Source: Mucilaginibacter sp. PPCGB 2223 (GTDB lineage Bacteria; Bacteroidota; Bacteroidia; Sphingobacteriales; Sphingobacteriaceae). Taken from it: DNA of 64,000 nt. The notes below the pieces were generated by a model. That model did no database searches and was not told the origin of the DNA. It was given only the letters and a program-made list of their open reading frames with translations. Numbering within the stretch: position 1 is the first letter of the stretch; every line of letters begins with the position of its first letter. The stretch lies in assembly GCF_001705515.1 (NCBI RefSeq), contig NZ_MDJS01000001.1, forward strand, positions 806,001-870,000, read 5' to 3'. Shown here in pieces: positions 15,526-25,358 of this stretch. Both the position numbers and the translations under genes were made by a program.

Positions 15526-18500
15526 CAACTTCCACCATCATTACAAAAAACCTTTGCTGGGTTTATTGGTGCTCGTCATTATGGGCGGTGTATATAGCTT
15601 TTTAAACCTTAAAACAGGTTTATTTCCGGATATCACCTTCCCTAAAATAAAAGTTATTGCCGATGCAGGCCAGCAGCCTGTAGATAAGATGATGACCACG
15701 GTAACTATCCCGCTCGAAAACGCTATTAAGCGCACTGAAGGGCTGAGTTTGATCCGTTCGTCTACATCGCGTGGCAGTGTCGAGATCAATATCTTTTTGG
15801 ATTGGAATACCGACATTGATAAGGCCATGGCGCAGGTGCAGGCGCTAACTGAACAGGTAAAGGGCGACCTGCTGGCCAACACGCAGATCAACGTGCAGAA
15901 AATGAACCCATCAATTTTACCGGTGATGGGCTTTTCGCTCGAAGGTAAGCGATCGGGTATCGAACTGAAAAAGATCGCCCAATATCAGGTTCGCCCGTAC
16001 CTGGCAGCTGTTCCGGGTGTGGCCGATATCGCGATCATAGGCGGCAAAACCAAAGAGTACCAGGTAATATTACAGCCTGCAAAGCTTTCGGCGCTCGGCA
16101 TCATACCATCGCAGGTTTCTACCGCTATCACCCAGGCCAATATCCTCGCATCAAACGGTTATATCAACGATCATGGCAGGCTTTATCTTAACCTGACCAA
16201 TAACGCAGTAGATAATATCGACAAGCTGCAAAACCTGGTGGTGCTCAACAACCCGCACCGTACCATTTATTTAAAGGATGTTGCCGATATCAAAATTACC
16301 GAGCAAAAGGAATATGTGCGCATCAATGCCAACGGGCAGGACGTACCCCTGATCGCGGTGATTAAACAGCCCGAAGCCAACCTGATAGATGTGAACGACG
16401 GCATAACGAAAAAGGTTGAGGAGCTAAGCAGGATTTTGCCTAAAGACGTGCATATCAGGCCGTACTATAAGCAGGCCGACTTTGTAAACGATAGCGTAAA
16501 AAGCATTGAGGATGTACTTTGGATTGGTTTGGTGCTGGCCATACTGGTGGTCATCGTCTTCCTCCGGTCGGTAAAGGCAAGCGCCATCATCCTGATCACC
16601 ATCCCAACTACTTTAGCCCTATCGCTTATTGCGTTGCTGGTAGTGGGATATTCGATCAACATCATGACTTTAGGCGCCATAGCGGCAGCCATCGGTTTGA
16701 TGATCGATGATGCTGTGATCGTCGTCGAGCAGATCTTCCGCAGTTATGAGGAGCATCCCGGCGAGGGTATGCACCATATCGTTCGTAAAGCCATATCTTA
16801 CCTGTTCTCGTCTATGGTAGGCTCCTCGCTTACCACCATCGTCATCTTTATACCTTTTGTGCTGATGAGTGGTGTGGCGGGCGCTTATTTCAAGGTGCTG
16901 GCCTTTACTATGGTTATCACGCTGAGTGTTTCGTTTTTCGTTACCTGGCTATTGTTACCCATGTTGTTTATTTTTATCCCGCTTAAGCCTAAAAAAGAGC
17001 ACAAGCCGCATGCCGTTAAAGACGGCTGGATCAGGTTCTTTTTGCGTATGCCGCTCATCAGTATTGTGTTTATCGGGATCTGTATCACAATCATTATCAT
17101 CATTCCGGGCAAATTGCAATCGGGTTTCTTACCATCAATGGATGAGGGCGCTATCGTGCTCGATTTTAAGAGCCCGCCCGGTACAACCTTAGCCGAAACC
17201 GACCGTATGCTGAGGCAGGTCGACGACATCATCCTGCACACGCCTGAAGTTGCCTCGTATTCGCGGCGTTTGGGTACACAGATGGGCTTTTTTATTACCG
17301 AACCCAATACCGGCGATTACCTCATCACACTTAAAAAGAAACGCGATAAAACTACCGACGAGGTATCGGATGATATCCGGGCAAAAATACAAGCCATTTT
17401 ACCGCAACTTACCGTCGATTTTGGCCAGGTGATAGGGGATATGCTGGGCGACCTGATGGCATCGGCGCAGCCTGTCGAGATCAAAGTTTATGGCGACGAC
17501 CAGGCGAAGCTTCAGGATATTTCGCAACAGGCTGCCGAACTGGTTGAAAAAGTAAAAGGTACTGCGGACGTTTTTAACGGGATCACGATAGCCGGGCCCG
17601 AAATCATCGTCAACCCCGATGTACCCAGGCTCGGCCAGTTTGGTATGAACCCGTCGGATTTTCAGTTCCAGTTGCAGGCACAGTTGGATGGTAACGTTAT
17701 CAGCAGTATTGTTGATAAGGAACAATCTATTAATATCCGGATGATCTATCCCAATGCGGCACAAACTTCGGTTCAGCAATTACGCGGTGCAAACGTATTT
17801 TTACCGAATGGGCAAACAAAATCCCTGGCATCGTTAGCCAATATCAGTATCCAGTCGGGCGTTGCCGAAATTGTTCGCGAGAACCAGAAAATGATGGGTG
17901 TGATTACCGCCCGCCTGGATAACCGCGACCTGGGCAGTACCTTAAAAGAGATACAAAGTAAATTAAGCACACTATCGCTGCCGGCAGGATACCATATCGA
18001 GTATGGCGGCGATTATGCCCAGCAGCAGCAGGCATTTAAGGAGTTGCTCATCATTCTTATCACGGCAAGTATCCTGGTATTTATCGTCTTGCTGGTGTTG
18101 TTCCGTAATTTCCTGGCGGCAGGTATCATCATTTTCCTGGCGGTGCTTGGCGCGGCAGGATGTTTCCTGGCCTTGCTGATTACACATACGCCGCTTAATG
18201 TGGGCAGTTATACCGGCATCATCATGATCATTGGCATCATTGCCGAAAACGCCATCTTTACCTATCATCAGTTCGATACCGGCGAGTTGGAATGGAGCGC
18301 ACAGGAAAGCATTATCCATGCCATAGCGGCACGTTTGCGCCCTAAATTGATGACGGCCACCGGGGCCATCATCGCGCTTTTACCTTTGGCGTTGGGTATC
18401 GGTACCGGGGCACAGCTCCATCAGCCACTGGCTATTGCTGTGATAGGCGGATTGATCTTTGCGCTACCGTTATTATTGATCGTATTACCGACGTTGTTGA

Positions 18501-18580
18501 AGCTGATTGGTAAAGACAAAGAACGTGAAGAGGAGAAAAGAGCCGAATTAGAAAAAAGGGTAGACCCTGATTGTATTTAA
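15467..18580 (+). CDS. RND family efflux transporter permease
   Basis: The 1037-residue inner-membrane pump drives efflux by proton import. It shows the RND plan: TM1 (LLGLLVLVIMGGVYSFL, about residues 29-46), first porter loop with TQINVQKMNPSILPVMG, TM2-6, second porter loop, TM8-12. The proton-relay aspartates in TM4 are Asp414 and Asp415 (GLMIDDAVIVVEQI). It resembles multidrug/lipid HAE pumps more than metal CzcA pumps, because the metal-site residues are not evident. Residues 11-20 come from an inserted repeat, an extension ahead of the membrane domain that seems to be tolerated. It is the last gene of the three-gene efflux operon. Confidence 0.93.
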   Translation: MADQTRINHTNSPFRGLGGLNFHHHYKKPLLGLLVLVIMGGVYSFLNLKTGLFPDITFPKIKVIADAGQQPVDKMMTTVTIPLENAIKRTEGLSLIRSSTSRGSVEINIFLDWNTDIDKAMAQVQALTEQVKGDLLANTQINVQKMNPSILPVMGFSLEGKRSGIELKKIAQYQVRPYLAAVPGVADIAIIGGKTKEYQVILQPAKLSALGIIPSQVSTAITQANILASNGYINDHGRLYLNLTNNAVDNIDKLQNLVVLNNPHRTIYLKDVADIKITEQKEYVRINANGQDVPLIAVIKQPEANLIDVNDGITKKVEELSRILPKDVHIRPYYKQADFVNDSVKSIEDVLWIGLVLAILVVIVFLRSVKASAIILITIPTTLALSLIALLVVGYSINIMTLGAIAAAIGLMIDDAVIVVEQIFRSYEEHPGEGMHHIVRKAISYLFSSMVGSSLTTIVIFIPFVLMSGVAGAYFKVLAFTMVITLSVSFFVTWLLLPMLFIFIPLKPKKEHKPHAVKDGWIRFFLRMPLISIVFIGICITIIIIIPGKLQSGFLPSMDEGAIVLDFKSPPGTTLAETDRMLRQVDDIILHTPEVASYSRRLGTQMGFFITEPNTGDYLITLKKKRDKTTDEVSDDIRAKIQAILPQLTVDFGQVIGDMLGDLMASAQPVEIKVYGDDQAKLQDISQQAAELVEKVKGTADVFNGITIAGPEIIVNPDVPRLGQFGMNPSDFQFQLQAQLDGNVISSIVDKEQSINIRMIYPNAAQTSVQQLRGANVFLPNGQTKSLASLANISIQSGVAEIVRENQKMMGVITARLDNRDLGSTLKEIQSKLSTLSLPAGYHIEYGGDYAQQQQAFKELLIILITASILVFIVLLVLFRNFLAAGIIIFLAVLGAAGCFLALLITHTPLNVGSYTGIIMIIGIIAENAIFTYHQFDTGELEWSAQESIIHAIAARLRPKLMTATGAIIALLPLALGIGTGAQLHQPLAIAVIGGLIFALPLLLIVLPTLLKLIGKDKEREEEKRAELEKRVDPDCI

Positions 18581-18582
18581 TA

Positions 18583-18668
18583 ATGATTACACAGATTCGA
18601 TAATGATTACACCGATTTCATTACAATTGATCGGTGTAATCATTATCAGATAATCGGTGAAATCTATT
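18583..18668. repeat. Word-repeat hairpin (ATTACACCGAT type), convergent gene gap
   Basis: The left arm carries AATGATTACACAGATTC and AATGATTACACCGATTTC; the right arm carries ATCGGTGTAATCATTATC and AATCGGTGAAATCT. It fills the gap between the RND stop and the deacetylase stop, and could terminate both. Its words match those of the repeat at 29021-29113. Confidence 0.65.
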
Positions 18669-18671
18669 TAA

Positions 18672-19502
18672 TCAAAACGACTGTTTAATATTGTTGCTCA
18701 AGGTTTTCGCACTCCAGAAACCGCTGGCAATAATACGGCGGATAGTGAACAGCGGGTCGGCATCGTCGCGCTTATCAGCTAAGGAGAAGGCTGCCTTAAA
18801 ACCATGTTTTTTGATCTCGGCAATGGCCATTTTGTTCCATAAGCCAAACGGATACGCAAAGTAATCAAGCTTTTTACCGGTTATTTCTTCCAGTTTCTTG
18901 GTTGGTTTATCAATCTGGGTAACCCAGTCGTCCATAGGTTTAGTGTAGCCATTAGGATGTTTTTTATCCGCGGCCATTTTCATAACCGAGTTATGCGAAT
19001 ATTTGGTTACCGGGTGATGGTCCCAGGTATGGCTGCCAATGATGTTGCCCTCGTCTGATAGTTTTTTAACCATTTCGGGCGTCATGTAATGCGGCCGGCC
19101 AAGCGATACCGTCATTACAAAATAAACCGCTTTAAAATGATATTTTTTTAGTTCGGGGTCGGCTATGGTATACTGATCAAGATCCGTATCATCAAATGTA
19201 AGCATGATCGGGTTACTCGGCAGCGCTGCGCCTGTGGTAAGGTAAGCGTAAAGCTGATCGGGCAAAATGGTGTGGTAGCCTTCGTCGGCCAGCATTTTCA
19301 TGTCTGCCTTAAAAGTGGCAATCGGGCAAATATAATCTTTGGCCGTTTTAGAGTCTGAAGCTCTCCAGTCGCGTATCTGGTGATAGCATAAAATAGGCAC
19401 TTGTTTGCGTGCCAGTACAGCGGCCGCATTTTGTGAAAAAGACTGGCTTAGCGCCGTCGCGATAATAACCAGCGCTATAGGCATTGATCGGGTTAGTTTC
19501 AT
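18672..19502 (-). CDS. Secreted polysaccharide deacetylase (NodB domain)
   Basis: The 276-residue protein starts with a signal peptide (residues 1-24, cut near SFSQ). The carbohydrate esterase 4 motifs are present: LTFDDTDLDQ (catalytic Asp and metal-binding Asp), SHTWDHHPVT (His-x3-His metal ligands), and YFAYPFGLWN (motif 3). The substrate is an N- or O-acetylated polysaccharide, probably peptidoglycan or an exopolysaccharide. The N-terminal PILCYHQI strand is typical of the PgaB/IcaB-like branch. The 3' end faces the RND gene across a hairpin. Confidence 0.9.
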   Translation of the reverse strand: MKLTRSMPIALVIIATALSQSFSQNAAAVLARKQVPILCYHQIRDWRASDSKTAKDYICPIATFKADMKMLADEGYHTILPDQLYAYLTTGAALPSNPIMLTFDDTDLDQYTIADPELKKYHFKAVYFVMTVSLGRPHYMTPEMVKKLSDEGNIIGSHTWDHHPVTKYSHNSVMKMAADKKHPNGYTKPMDDWVTQIDKPTKKLEEITGKKLDYFAYPFGLWNKMAIAEIKKHGFKAAFSLADKRDDADPLFTIRRIIASGFWSAKTLSNNIKQSF

Positions 19503-19580
19503 TTCGTATAAATAAGGATGCTAAATTAACCTAACATTTTATTAGCCGATAGTTAATTTATCAACATATACACAACCAGT

Positions 19581-19615
19581 AAAAAAGCCGTACCCTGCTG
19601 ATTTGCGGATACGGC
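19581..19615 (-). terminator. Rho-independent terminator after S1/P1 nuclease
   Basis: On the minus strand GCCGTATCC pairs with GGGTACGGC (one mismatch) around an 11-base loop and is followed by TTTTTT. It lies 24 bp past the nuclease stop. Confidence 0.75.
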
Positions 19616-19638
19616 TCCTGTAAATTTAATGCTTTTAT

Positions 19639-20436
19639 TTATCCGAATATGCTGTTCAGGATACCTGCAAGCCTTACACCGCCTTTCAGCATCTGCTCTT
19701 CGGCAGTATGGATGTGAGCGAAAACATAGTTATAGGTATTTAACTTTTGATTAGGTTCTTTCACTTCGTTATATACCGATTCTGCAATCTGGTTCGATTC
19801 CCAGATGATCTGCACCAGGTCGGCCTTTTGCCATTCGGCACGCTGCGCCGCAGTGGTATGGTTCAGGTTATTGGCGTACTCGGTATAGCTGTATTGCTGG
19901 CTTTCGATAAGTTTGGTGTCCCAGATACTGTGCAGATTGGTTTGCTCGTTGCCCCACATCAGCTGTATTTTATTGCCCCCCTGGTCGTCGGCCCGGCCAG
20001 CGTGGAACGGCTGGTGCAGATCGCCCACAATGTGGATGATCATACGTACGTATAACAGCTTTTTATCTGCCGAAAGCAATTTATTCGTTTTCAGTTCCCT
20101 GATCATGAAATTCAACTTGTTATAAGCATTCGGGACAGTATCTTTTTCGAGGTATGCTTTGGCATCGGCAAAGCTCTCACCGGCTTTTAGGTCCACGTAG
20201 TGCCACGATGACAGGTAACGGTAATTCGGGTCCGATTTAATAAAATCAGCCCAGTTAGCGGCCATCGCCAGCGATTCGTTACCTAATATTTTTTCTAAAG
20301 CCAAACGGGTTTTTGGCGTTAAATAGCTGTCGGCAATTTGTGCCACAACACGGTGCCCAAGCTGCCCCCAGGCCATGGTTTGTACCGGGAGATAAACTGC
20401 TAAGGCAATAAAAAGGATATGTTTTTTGATGTTCAT
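19639..20436 (-). CDS. Secreted S1/P1-type nuclease
   Basis: The 265-residue protein has a signal peptide cut before Trp23 (TMA|WGQLGHRV). The mature N-terminal Trp, together with His in GHRV, Asp in NWADFIKSD, and the HIVGDLHQPFH cluster, forms the three-zinc site of S1/P1 nucleases, which degrade single-stranded nucleic acids and remove 3' phosphates. YLSSWHYVDL, GGNKIQL and LHSIWDTKLIE are further family blocks. The enzyme is likely periplasmic or secreted, used for scavenging nucleic acid. It is followed by a terminator, so it is transcribed alone. Confidence 0.93.
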   Translation of the reverse strand: MNIKKHILFIALAVYLPVQTMAWGQLGHRVVAQIADSYLTPKTRLALEKILGNESLAMAANWADFIKSDPNYRYLSSWHYVDLKAGESFADAKAYLEKDTVPNAYNKLNFMIRELKTNKLLSADKKLLYVRMIIHIVGDLHQPFHAGRADDQGGNKIQLMWGNEQTNLHSIWDTKLIESQQYSYTEYANNLNHTTAAQRAEWQKADLVQIIWESNQIAESVYNEVKEPNQKLNTYNYVFAHIHTAEEQMLKGGVRLAGILNSIFG

Positions 20437-20532
20437 AAATGCTAAAATAATATTTTTATTAATAGGCTATATGATGTAACAATTAAGTTTCGCGCATTGA
20501 GAAGACGAAATGGATGTTACGTTTATTTTAAT

Positions 20533-21309
20533 TTACTGAAAATCGATGATCACGCTATCGCCTAAACCCAAACCCAGCAAACCGCTGGCATTACCTTTAT
20601 TGATGGCGATTTCGAGATGGTCGCTAATGCCAAACAGGCAGAGCTTTTCGCCTTCGGGCACTTCGTTATAATGCCAGCTTAAATGGGTGATGGTTTCGTT
20701 GCGTTTAAAGTACAATACGAAACGGCGGCCATGCTGTACACGGTTAAAGAACTCTTTGGTGATGTTGGTGATCACGTTCTGGAAAGCATCGATATAAATT
20801 ACCGAGCCTTTGATCAGGTTTTTTTCGACAACCGGCTGCAGGTTCATTTTCTTTTCAACACTGTTTACAGCAATGCCTATCTCGCTTAAAGGCCGGCCTT
20901 CCGCCAATCGTACAGCGGCCTTAACAAAAATGTCTGCCAGCGGGAAGTGAAGAAATTTGAGATCCTGCATAATATTGATCTCGACCATCTCGTCGGGTTC
21001 CCTGTCGAACATCAGCGAAAAAATCCCATTGTCGGCGCCTACAAACAAGTGGTTGCGGTAGCGTATGGCAAGGTATTTGGTATCTTCGTTATATACGGTA
21101 TCGATGCCGATAAGGTGCACGGTACCATCTGGAAAATAATGAAAACTGTTTTTTAAAATAAACGCAGCTTGTTGTACATTAAAGGCGGCAACCGAGTGCG
21201 TGATATCGACGATAGTAACTCCCGGAATCAACTTTAAAATACTACCTTTAAGGGCAGCCTGGTAAATATCCTTGTCGCCCAGGTCGGTAGTTAAAGTTAT
21301 AATCGCCAT
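20533..21309 (-). CDS. SAM hydroxide adenosyltransferase (DUF62 family)
   Basis: The 258-residue protein matches the DUF62 family (related to fluorinase/chlorinase), whose housekeeping members hydrolyse S-adenosylmethionine to adenosine and methionine. Features: N-terminal ITLTTDLGDKDIYQAALKG with the SAM-binding Asp, VDITHSVAAFNVQQAAFIL, HLIGIDTVYNED, FVGADNGIFSLM, and the C-terminal barrel with YIDAFQNVITNI. The physiological reason for SAM hydrolysis is unclear. Monocistronic by spacing. Confidence 0.88.
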   Translation of the reverse strand: MAIITLTTDLGDKDIYQAALKGSILKLIPGVTIVDITHSVAAFNVQQAAFILKNSFHYFPDGTVHLIGIDTVYNEDTKYLAIRYRNHLFVGADNGIFSLMFDREPDEMVEINIMQDLKFLHFPLADIFVKAAVRLAEGRPLSEIGIAVNSVEKKMNLQPVVEKNLIKGSVIYIDAFQNVITNITKEFFNRVQHGRRFVLYFKRNETITHLSWHYNEVPEGEKLCLFGISDHLEIAINKGNASGLLGLGLGDSVIIDFQ

Positions 21310-21500
21310 TAAAATTTTTAATAATTATTGCTAATCTTGTGAACGCTTAATTCAGCTACAAATATTCAATTTTTAATCCAATAAAACCATCATGAGCCGT
21401 CGCTTACCAATCGAAATACCTATAAATTGCTCATGATAGCTTCATTGCCATTAAAATAAAATTACTTTAAATAAAAAACAGCATCTAAAAAATACAAAGC

Positions 21501-22460
21501 TTGAACGAATTAAAAACTACCATTGAGCAAATTAATCCCGCAGTACTTTGGGGGCCGAATAATGATCACTTCGAGATCATCAAGAAACAATTTCCGAAGC
21601 TCAAAATTGTTGCGCGCGGCAGCGAAATAAAGGCACTGGGCGACGATAACGAAATAGCCTTGTTTCAGGACAAGCTAACCAAACTGATACAACACGTTGA
21701 GAAATACGAAAGCCTGAATACCATTGAGCTGGGCCGTATACTAGGATCAAAAATCCAGGAAAACCCCGAGCCCGAAAATGGCGGCGACAAATCGACCACG
21801 GGTGAGGTAATTGTTTTTGGCCCGAATGGTATTATGGTGAAGGCCCGTACGGCCAACCAGCGCCGGATGGTAACCGGTATAGGCACCAGCGATATCTTGT
21901 TTGCCATCGGTCCGGCTGGTACAGGTAAAACCTACACCGCAGTAGCACTCGCTGTGCGCGCGTTGAAGAATAAAGAAATCAAGCGCATTATCTTAACCCG
22001 CCCGGCGGTTGAAGCGGGGGAGAATCTCGGCTTTTTACCCGGCGACCTGAAGGAAAAGATCGACCCGTACCTGCGCCCGCTTTATGATGCGCTCGACGAT
22101 ATGATACCAGCTGATAAATTAAAGGTTTACCTGGAAAACCGTACCATCGAGATTGCGCCACTGGCATTTATGCGTGGCCGTACCCTGGATAACTGCTTTG
22201 TGATATTGGACGAAGCGCAGAACGCCACCGATATGCAGCTCAAGATGTTTTTAACCCGTATGGGGCCATCGGCCAAGTTTATTGTTACCGGCGACGTGAC
22301 GCAGATAGACCTGCCCAAGAAACAACAATCGGGCCTGCACACCGCCTTACGCATTTTAACCGATATTAAAGGGATCGATATCATTTACCTTACCGGCGAA
22401 GACGTGGTACGCCACAAGCTGGTACGGAAGATATTGGAAGCTTACGGAGATATACAATAG
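21501..22460 (+). CDS. PhoH family ATPase
   Basis: The 319-residue protein belongs to the PhoH/PhoL family of P-loop NTPases: Walker A GPAGTGKT at 137-144, Walker B FVILDEAQN, and the family blocks RIILTRPAVEAGENLGFLPG and FIVTGDVTQIDLP. The start is taken at TTG 21501, because no ATG precedes the conserved N-terminus. PhoH proteins bind ATP and are linked to RNA metabolism; the precise role is not known. A word-repeat hairpin separates it from purC. Confidence 0.92.
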   Translation: MNELKTTIEQINPAVLWGPNNDHFEIIKKQFPKLKIVARGSEIKALGDDNEIALFQDKLTKLIQHVEKYESLNTIELGRILGSKIQENPEPENGGDKSTTGEVIVFGPNGIMVKARTANQRRMVTGIGTSDILFAIGPAGTGKTYTAVALAVRALKNKEIKRIILTRPAVEAGENLGFLPGDLKEKIDPYLRPLYDALDDMIPADKLKVYLENRTIEIAPLAFMRGRTLDNCFVILDEAQNATDMQLKMFLTRMGPSAKFIVTGDVTQIDLPKKQQSGLHTALRILTDIKGIDIIYLTGEDVVRHKLVRKILEAYGDIQ

Positions 22461-22462
22461 CT

Positions 22463-22551
22463 TAGAGTTGTCGGTTGCGGGTTGCGGGTTGTCAGTAATA
22501 TCAAATGGGCACCGTTTCAACTCACAACTCACAACTCACAACTCACAACTA
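22463..22551. repeat. Word-repeat hairpin (GTTGTGA/ACAACTC type) before purC
   Basis: The left arm (22463-22494) reads GAGTTGTCGGTTGCGGGTTG and repeats; the right arm (22520-22551) is ACTCACA repeated four times. The arms pair imperfectly and the right one ends 2 bases before the purC ATG at 22553. Confidence 0.75.
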
Positions 22552-22552
22552 A

Positions 22553-23497
22553 ATGAATACCATAAAACAAACCAACTTCAACCTTCCCAAGCAAACCGGC
22601 TTTTACAAAGGCAAGGTGCGCGATGTATATACCATCAATAACCAATACCTGGCCATGGTGGTTACCGACCGTATTTCGGCTTTTGACGTGGTATTGCCAG
22701 AACCAATTCCTTATAAAGGGCAGGTACTAAACCAGATAGCTGCTAATTTTTTAAAGGCCACCAGCGATATTGTTCCAAATTGGGTTATCAGTGTGCCCGA
22801 CCCGAACGTAACTATCGGCCGCATTTGCGAGCCCTTTAAGGTAGAAATGGTGATCCGTGGATATTTGGCAGGTCACGCTGCACGCGAGTATAAAGCTGGC
22901 AAACGCAGTGTTTGCGGTGTTGCTTTGCCCGAAGGATTAAACGAAAACGATAAATTGCCCGAACCTGTTATCACGCCAACAACCAAAGCCGCTGTCGGTC
23001 ACGATGAGGATATTTCGCGCGAAGACATCCTGGCGCGCGGCATCATATCCGAAGAGGATTACCTGCAACTGGAAGCCTATACACGTGCTTTGTATCAGCG
23101 TGGTACCGAAATGGCAGCCAAGCAAGGGCTGATCCTGGTGGATACCAAGTACGAGTTCGGCAAGGTTGACGGCAAAATATACCTGATAGACGAGATCCAT
23201 ACGCCCGATTCATCACGTTATTTTTATAAAGAAGGCTATGAGGAGCGGCAGCAGAAAGGCGAGCCTCAGAAGCAACTCTCCAAGGAGTTTGTGCGCCAAT
23301 GGCTGATCGAAAATGGTTTCCAGGGTAAAGAAGGACAGCAGGTACCGGTTATGACGCCTGAAAAAGTGGCTTCGATATCCGACAGGTATATCGAATTGTA
23401 CGAGCAGATCATTGGCGAAAAGTTCGTACGATCGGATAATAACAATGTAATACAGCGTGTTGAGCAAAATTTGATTGAAGCACTGAATAAACTTTAA
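22553..23497 (+). CDS. purC: Phosphoribosylaminoimidazole-succinocarboxamide synthase
   Basis: This 314-residue SAICAR synthase joins aspartate to CAIR with ATP in purine synthesis. Visible blocks: GKVRDVY near the N-terminus, [21 protein letters not shown], the [14 protein letters not shown] active-site segment, TPTTKA, and [29 protein letters not shown]. The length is that of the longer Bacteroidetes/eukaryote-like form rather than the short 240-residue enzyme. It starts directly behind a repeat hairpin. The next gene begins 62 bp on behind its own promoter. Confidence 0.96.
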   Translation: MNTIKQTNFNLPKQTGFYKGKVRDVYTINNQYLAMVVTDRISAFDVVLPEPIPYKGQVLNQIAANFLKATSDIVPNWVISVPDPNVTIGRICEPFKVEMVIRGYLAGHAAREYKAGKRSVCGVALPEGLNENDKLPEPVITPTTKAAVGHDEDISREDILARGIISEEDYLQLEAYTRALYQRGTEMAAKQGLILVDTKYEFGKVDGKIYLIDEIHTPDSSRYFYKEGYEERQQKGEPQKQLSKEFVRQWLIENGFQGKEGQQVPVMTPEKVASISDRYIELYEQIIGEKFVRSDNNNVIQRVEQNLIEALNKL

Positions 23498-23508
23498 TAC
23501 TATAGTAT

Positions 23509-23516
23509 TATATTTG
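23509..23516 (+). promoter_or_regulatory. -7 promoter element for STAS/rnz genes
   Basis: TATATTTG fits TAnnTTTG. Transcription would begin near 23521, leaving a 40-base leader before the STAS gene. I see no clear TTG at the right distance upstream. Confidence 0.4.
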
Positions 23517-23559
23517 TAGTCTTAAAAAAATCCTATATTTAGACTTTCAATACATAGCG

Positions 23560-23937
23560 ATGAAATTTTCTGTAGATAAACACGAAAAATATGTTCTGGT
23601 AAAATTGAACGAATCGAAGTTGAATTCGACAATAACACCACAACTTAAATCAGAATTCATTTTGATGAATACTGAGGGTCAGCGTAATATTGTGCTGGAT
23701 CTTTCATCTATCAAATTTGCCGACTCTTCGGGCCTGAGCAGCTTATTGGTCGGTCATCGTTTATGTAAAAATTCCGATGGGACGTTTATTTTAGTGGGAC
23801 TCAGCGACTCGGTTGCGCGGTTGATCACCATTTCGCAGCTGGATAACGTTTTATCGATTGTAAAAAGCCCGGATGAAGCTATTGACCTGATTTTTATGGA
23901 AGAAATAGAAAAAGAGCTCAAAAAAGAAACAAGATAA
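23560..23937 (+). CDS. STAS domain protein (anti-anti-sigma factor-like)
   Basis: The 125-residue protein is one STAS domain: an N-terminal strand pair (KYVLVKLNESKLNS), then IVLDLSSIKFADSSGLSSLLVGHR, where the serine in DSSG corresponds to the phosphorylatable serine of SpoIIAA-like antagonists. An acidic C-terminal helix follows. Such proteins bind anti-sigma kinases or act in partner-switching; no kinase or sigma factor is nearby, so the partner is unknown. In Bacteroidetes a STAS gene often precedes rnz, as here (24 bp apart), which suggests co-transcription. Confidence 0.85.
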   Translation: MKFSVDKHEKYVLVKLNESKLNSTITPQLKSEFILMNTEGQRNIVLDLSSIKFADSSGLSSLLVGHRLCKNSDGTFILVGLSDSVARLITISQLDNVLSIVKSPDEAIDLIFMEEIEKELKKETR

Positions 23938-23961
23938 TATTCCATTCGTTTAACCGAACAC

Positions 23962-24879
23962 ATGAGGTTTGATGTAACTATCCTGGGCAGCAGTTCGGCA
24001 ACACCAATCTATAACAGAAATCCAACGGCACAGGCGCTTAATATCAATGAGCGCTATTACCTGATTGATTGCGGCGAAGGTACGCAACAGCAAATGCTCC
24101 GTTTCGATATCAAGTCAAGCCGCATCGACTACATTTTTATTAGCCATTTACACGGCGATCATTACCTTGGCCTTATCGGTTTGCTTTCATCACTGCATTT
24201 AAACGGGCGTAAAAAGCCAATTACGCTGTTTGGCCCCGCACCGTTAAAAGAGATCATCGACATACAGTTCAAATATTCCGAAACTTCCCTGCATTTCGAG
24301 CTGATCTTCCAGGCCATCGATCCACTGACTCCCGCTGTTATTTTAGAGAACCAGGATATTACCGTCGAAACCATCATATTGGATCACCGCATTGCCTGTA
24401 CCGGCTTTTTGTTCAGGCAGAAAAAACGTTTACGCAAGATCATCAGAGAAAAGGTTGAGGCCCTGGATATCCCGGTAAGTTACTATCCGCTGCTCAAACG
24501 GGGTACCGATTATTTTGCTACCGATGGTACCGTTTACCCCAACAAGGAGTTGACTATCGATGCCGAAGCGCCCAAAGCTTATGCCTATTGCTCCGATACC
24601 TTATATAATGAGAGCTATTTTAACCAGATACAAAATGTAGAGTTGCTTTACCACGAAGCTACCTTTGCGCACGATATGCTCGACCGTGCCAACGAAACAC
24701 ACCACACCACAGCTTTGCAGGCCGGGCAGATAGCCAAAATCGTTAATGCTAAAAAACTGATCATCGGGCATTTTTCGGCACGGTATAAAACATTGACAGA
24801 ACTCCTTGATGAAGCCCGTACCGTTTTCCCCGATACAGAACTGGCTATCGAAGGTAAAACGTTTATTATAGGCGAATAA
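23962..24879 (+). CDS. rnz: Ribonuclease Z
   Basis: The 305-residue metallo-beta-lactamase-fold endonuclease trims the 3' trailers of tRNA precursors. The key motif FISHLHGDHYLGLIGLLSS carries the HxHxDH zinc ligands; the N-terminal LGSSSATPIYNRNPTAQAL and YLIDCGEGTQQQM blocks, the flexible-arm region (LRKIIREKVEALDIPVSYYPLLKRG), and YCSDTLYNE, YHEATF and HFSARY complete the family set. All catalytic residues are intact. It follows the STAS gene and is followed 11 bp later by the CYTH gene. Confidence 0.95.
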   Translation: MRFDVTILGSSSATPIYNRNPTAQALNINERYYLIDCGEGTQQQMLRFDIKSSRIDYIFISHLHGDHYLGLIGLLSSLHLNGRKKPITLFGPAPLKEIIDIQFKYSETSLHFELIFQAIDPLTPAVILENQDITVETIILDHRIACTGFLFRQKKRLRKIIREKVEALDIPVSYYPLLKRGTDYFATDGTVYPNKELTIDAEAPKAYAYCSDTLYNESYFNQIQNVELLYHEATFAHDMLDRANETHHTTALQAGQIAKIVNAKKLIIGHFSARYKTLTELLDEARTVFPDTELAIEGKTFIIGE

Positions 24880-24890
24880 TACCCGGAGTT

Positions 24891-25358
24891 ATGGGAATAG
24901 AAATAGAACGTAAGTTTTTGGTTGATGCAGATAAGTGGCAAGTGGCCGCAAAGCCTTACGGCAATTCGCTCAGGCAAGGCTACATGGTTAAAGAGCCAGG
25001 AAAAACAATCCGCGTCCGGATAGCGAACCAACAAAGTTTTATTACCATCAAAGGGCAATCGCACGGTGCCACGCGTACCGAATATGAGTACGAGATACCG
25101 CGCACTGATGCTGAGGAGTTATTGGCGGGCTTTTGCGATAATATCATCAGTAAGGTGCGATATGATATTCAATATGCCGGTAACATTTGGGAGGTTGATG
25201 TTTTTTTCGGCGATAATGCGGGATTGATCATAGCCGAAATTGAACTGAGCAGTGAAGATCAAGCCTTTGAAAAACCCGACTGGGTGGGAGAGGAAGTAAC
25301 CCGGGACAAGCGCTACTTTAATTCAAACCTGTCTGTTCATCCTTATGCCAGGTGGTAG
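24891..25358 (+). CDS. CYTH domain protein (triphosphate tunnel enzyme)
   Basis: The 155-residue protein begins with the signature GIEIERKFLVD and shows alternating charged residues of the tunnel (RQGYM, TIRVRIANQQSFITIKG, TRTEYEYEIP, KVRYDI, EVDVFFGDNAGLIIAEIEL). Single-domain bacterial CYTH proteins mostly act as inorganic triphosphatases (CthTTM, NeuTTM types). The protein is complete. Its end overlaps the PAP2-like gene of the other strand by 16 bases. Confidence 0.9.
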   Translation: MGIEIERKFLVDADKWQVAAKPYGNSLRQGYMVKEPGKTIRVRIANQQSFITIKGQSHGATRTEYEYEIPRTDAEELLAGFCDNIISKVRYDIQYAGNIWEVDVFFGDNAGLIIAEIELSSEDQAFEKPDWVGEEVTRDKRYFNSNLSVHPYARW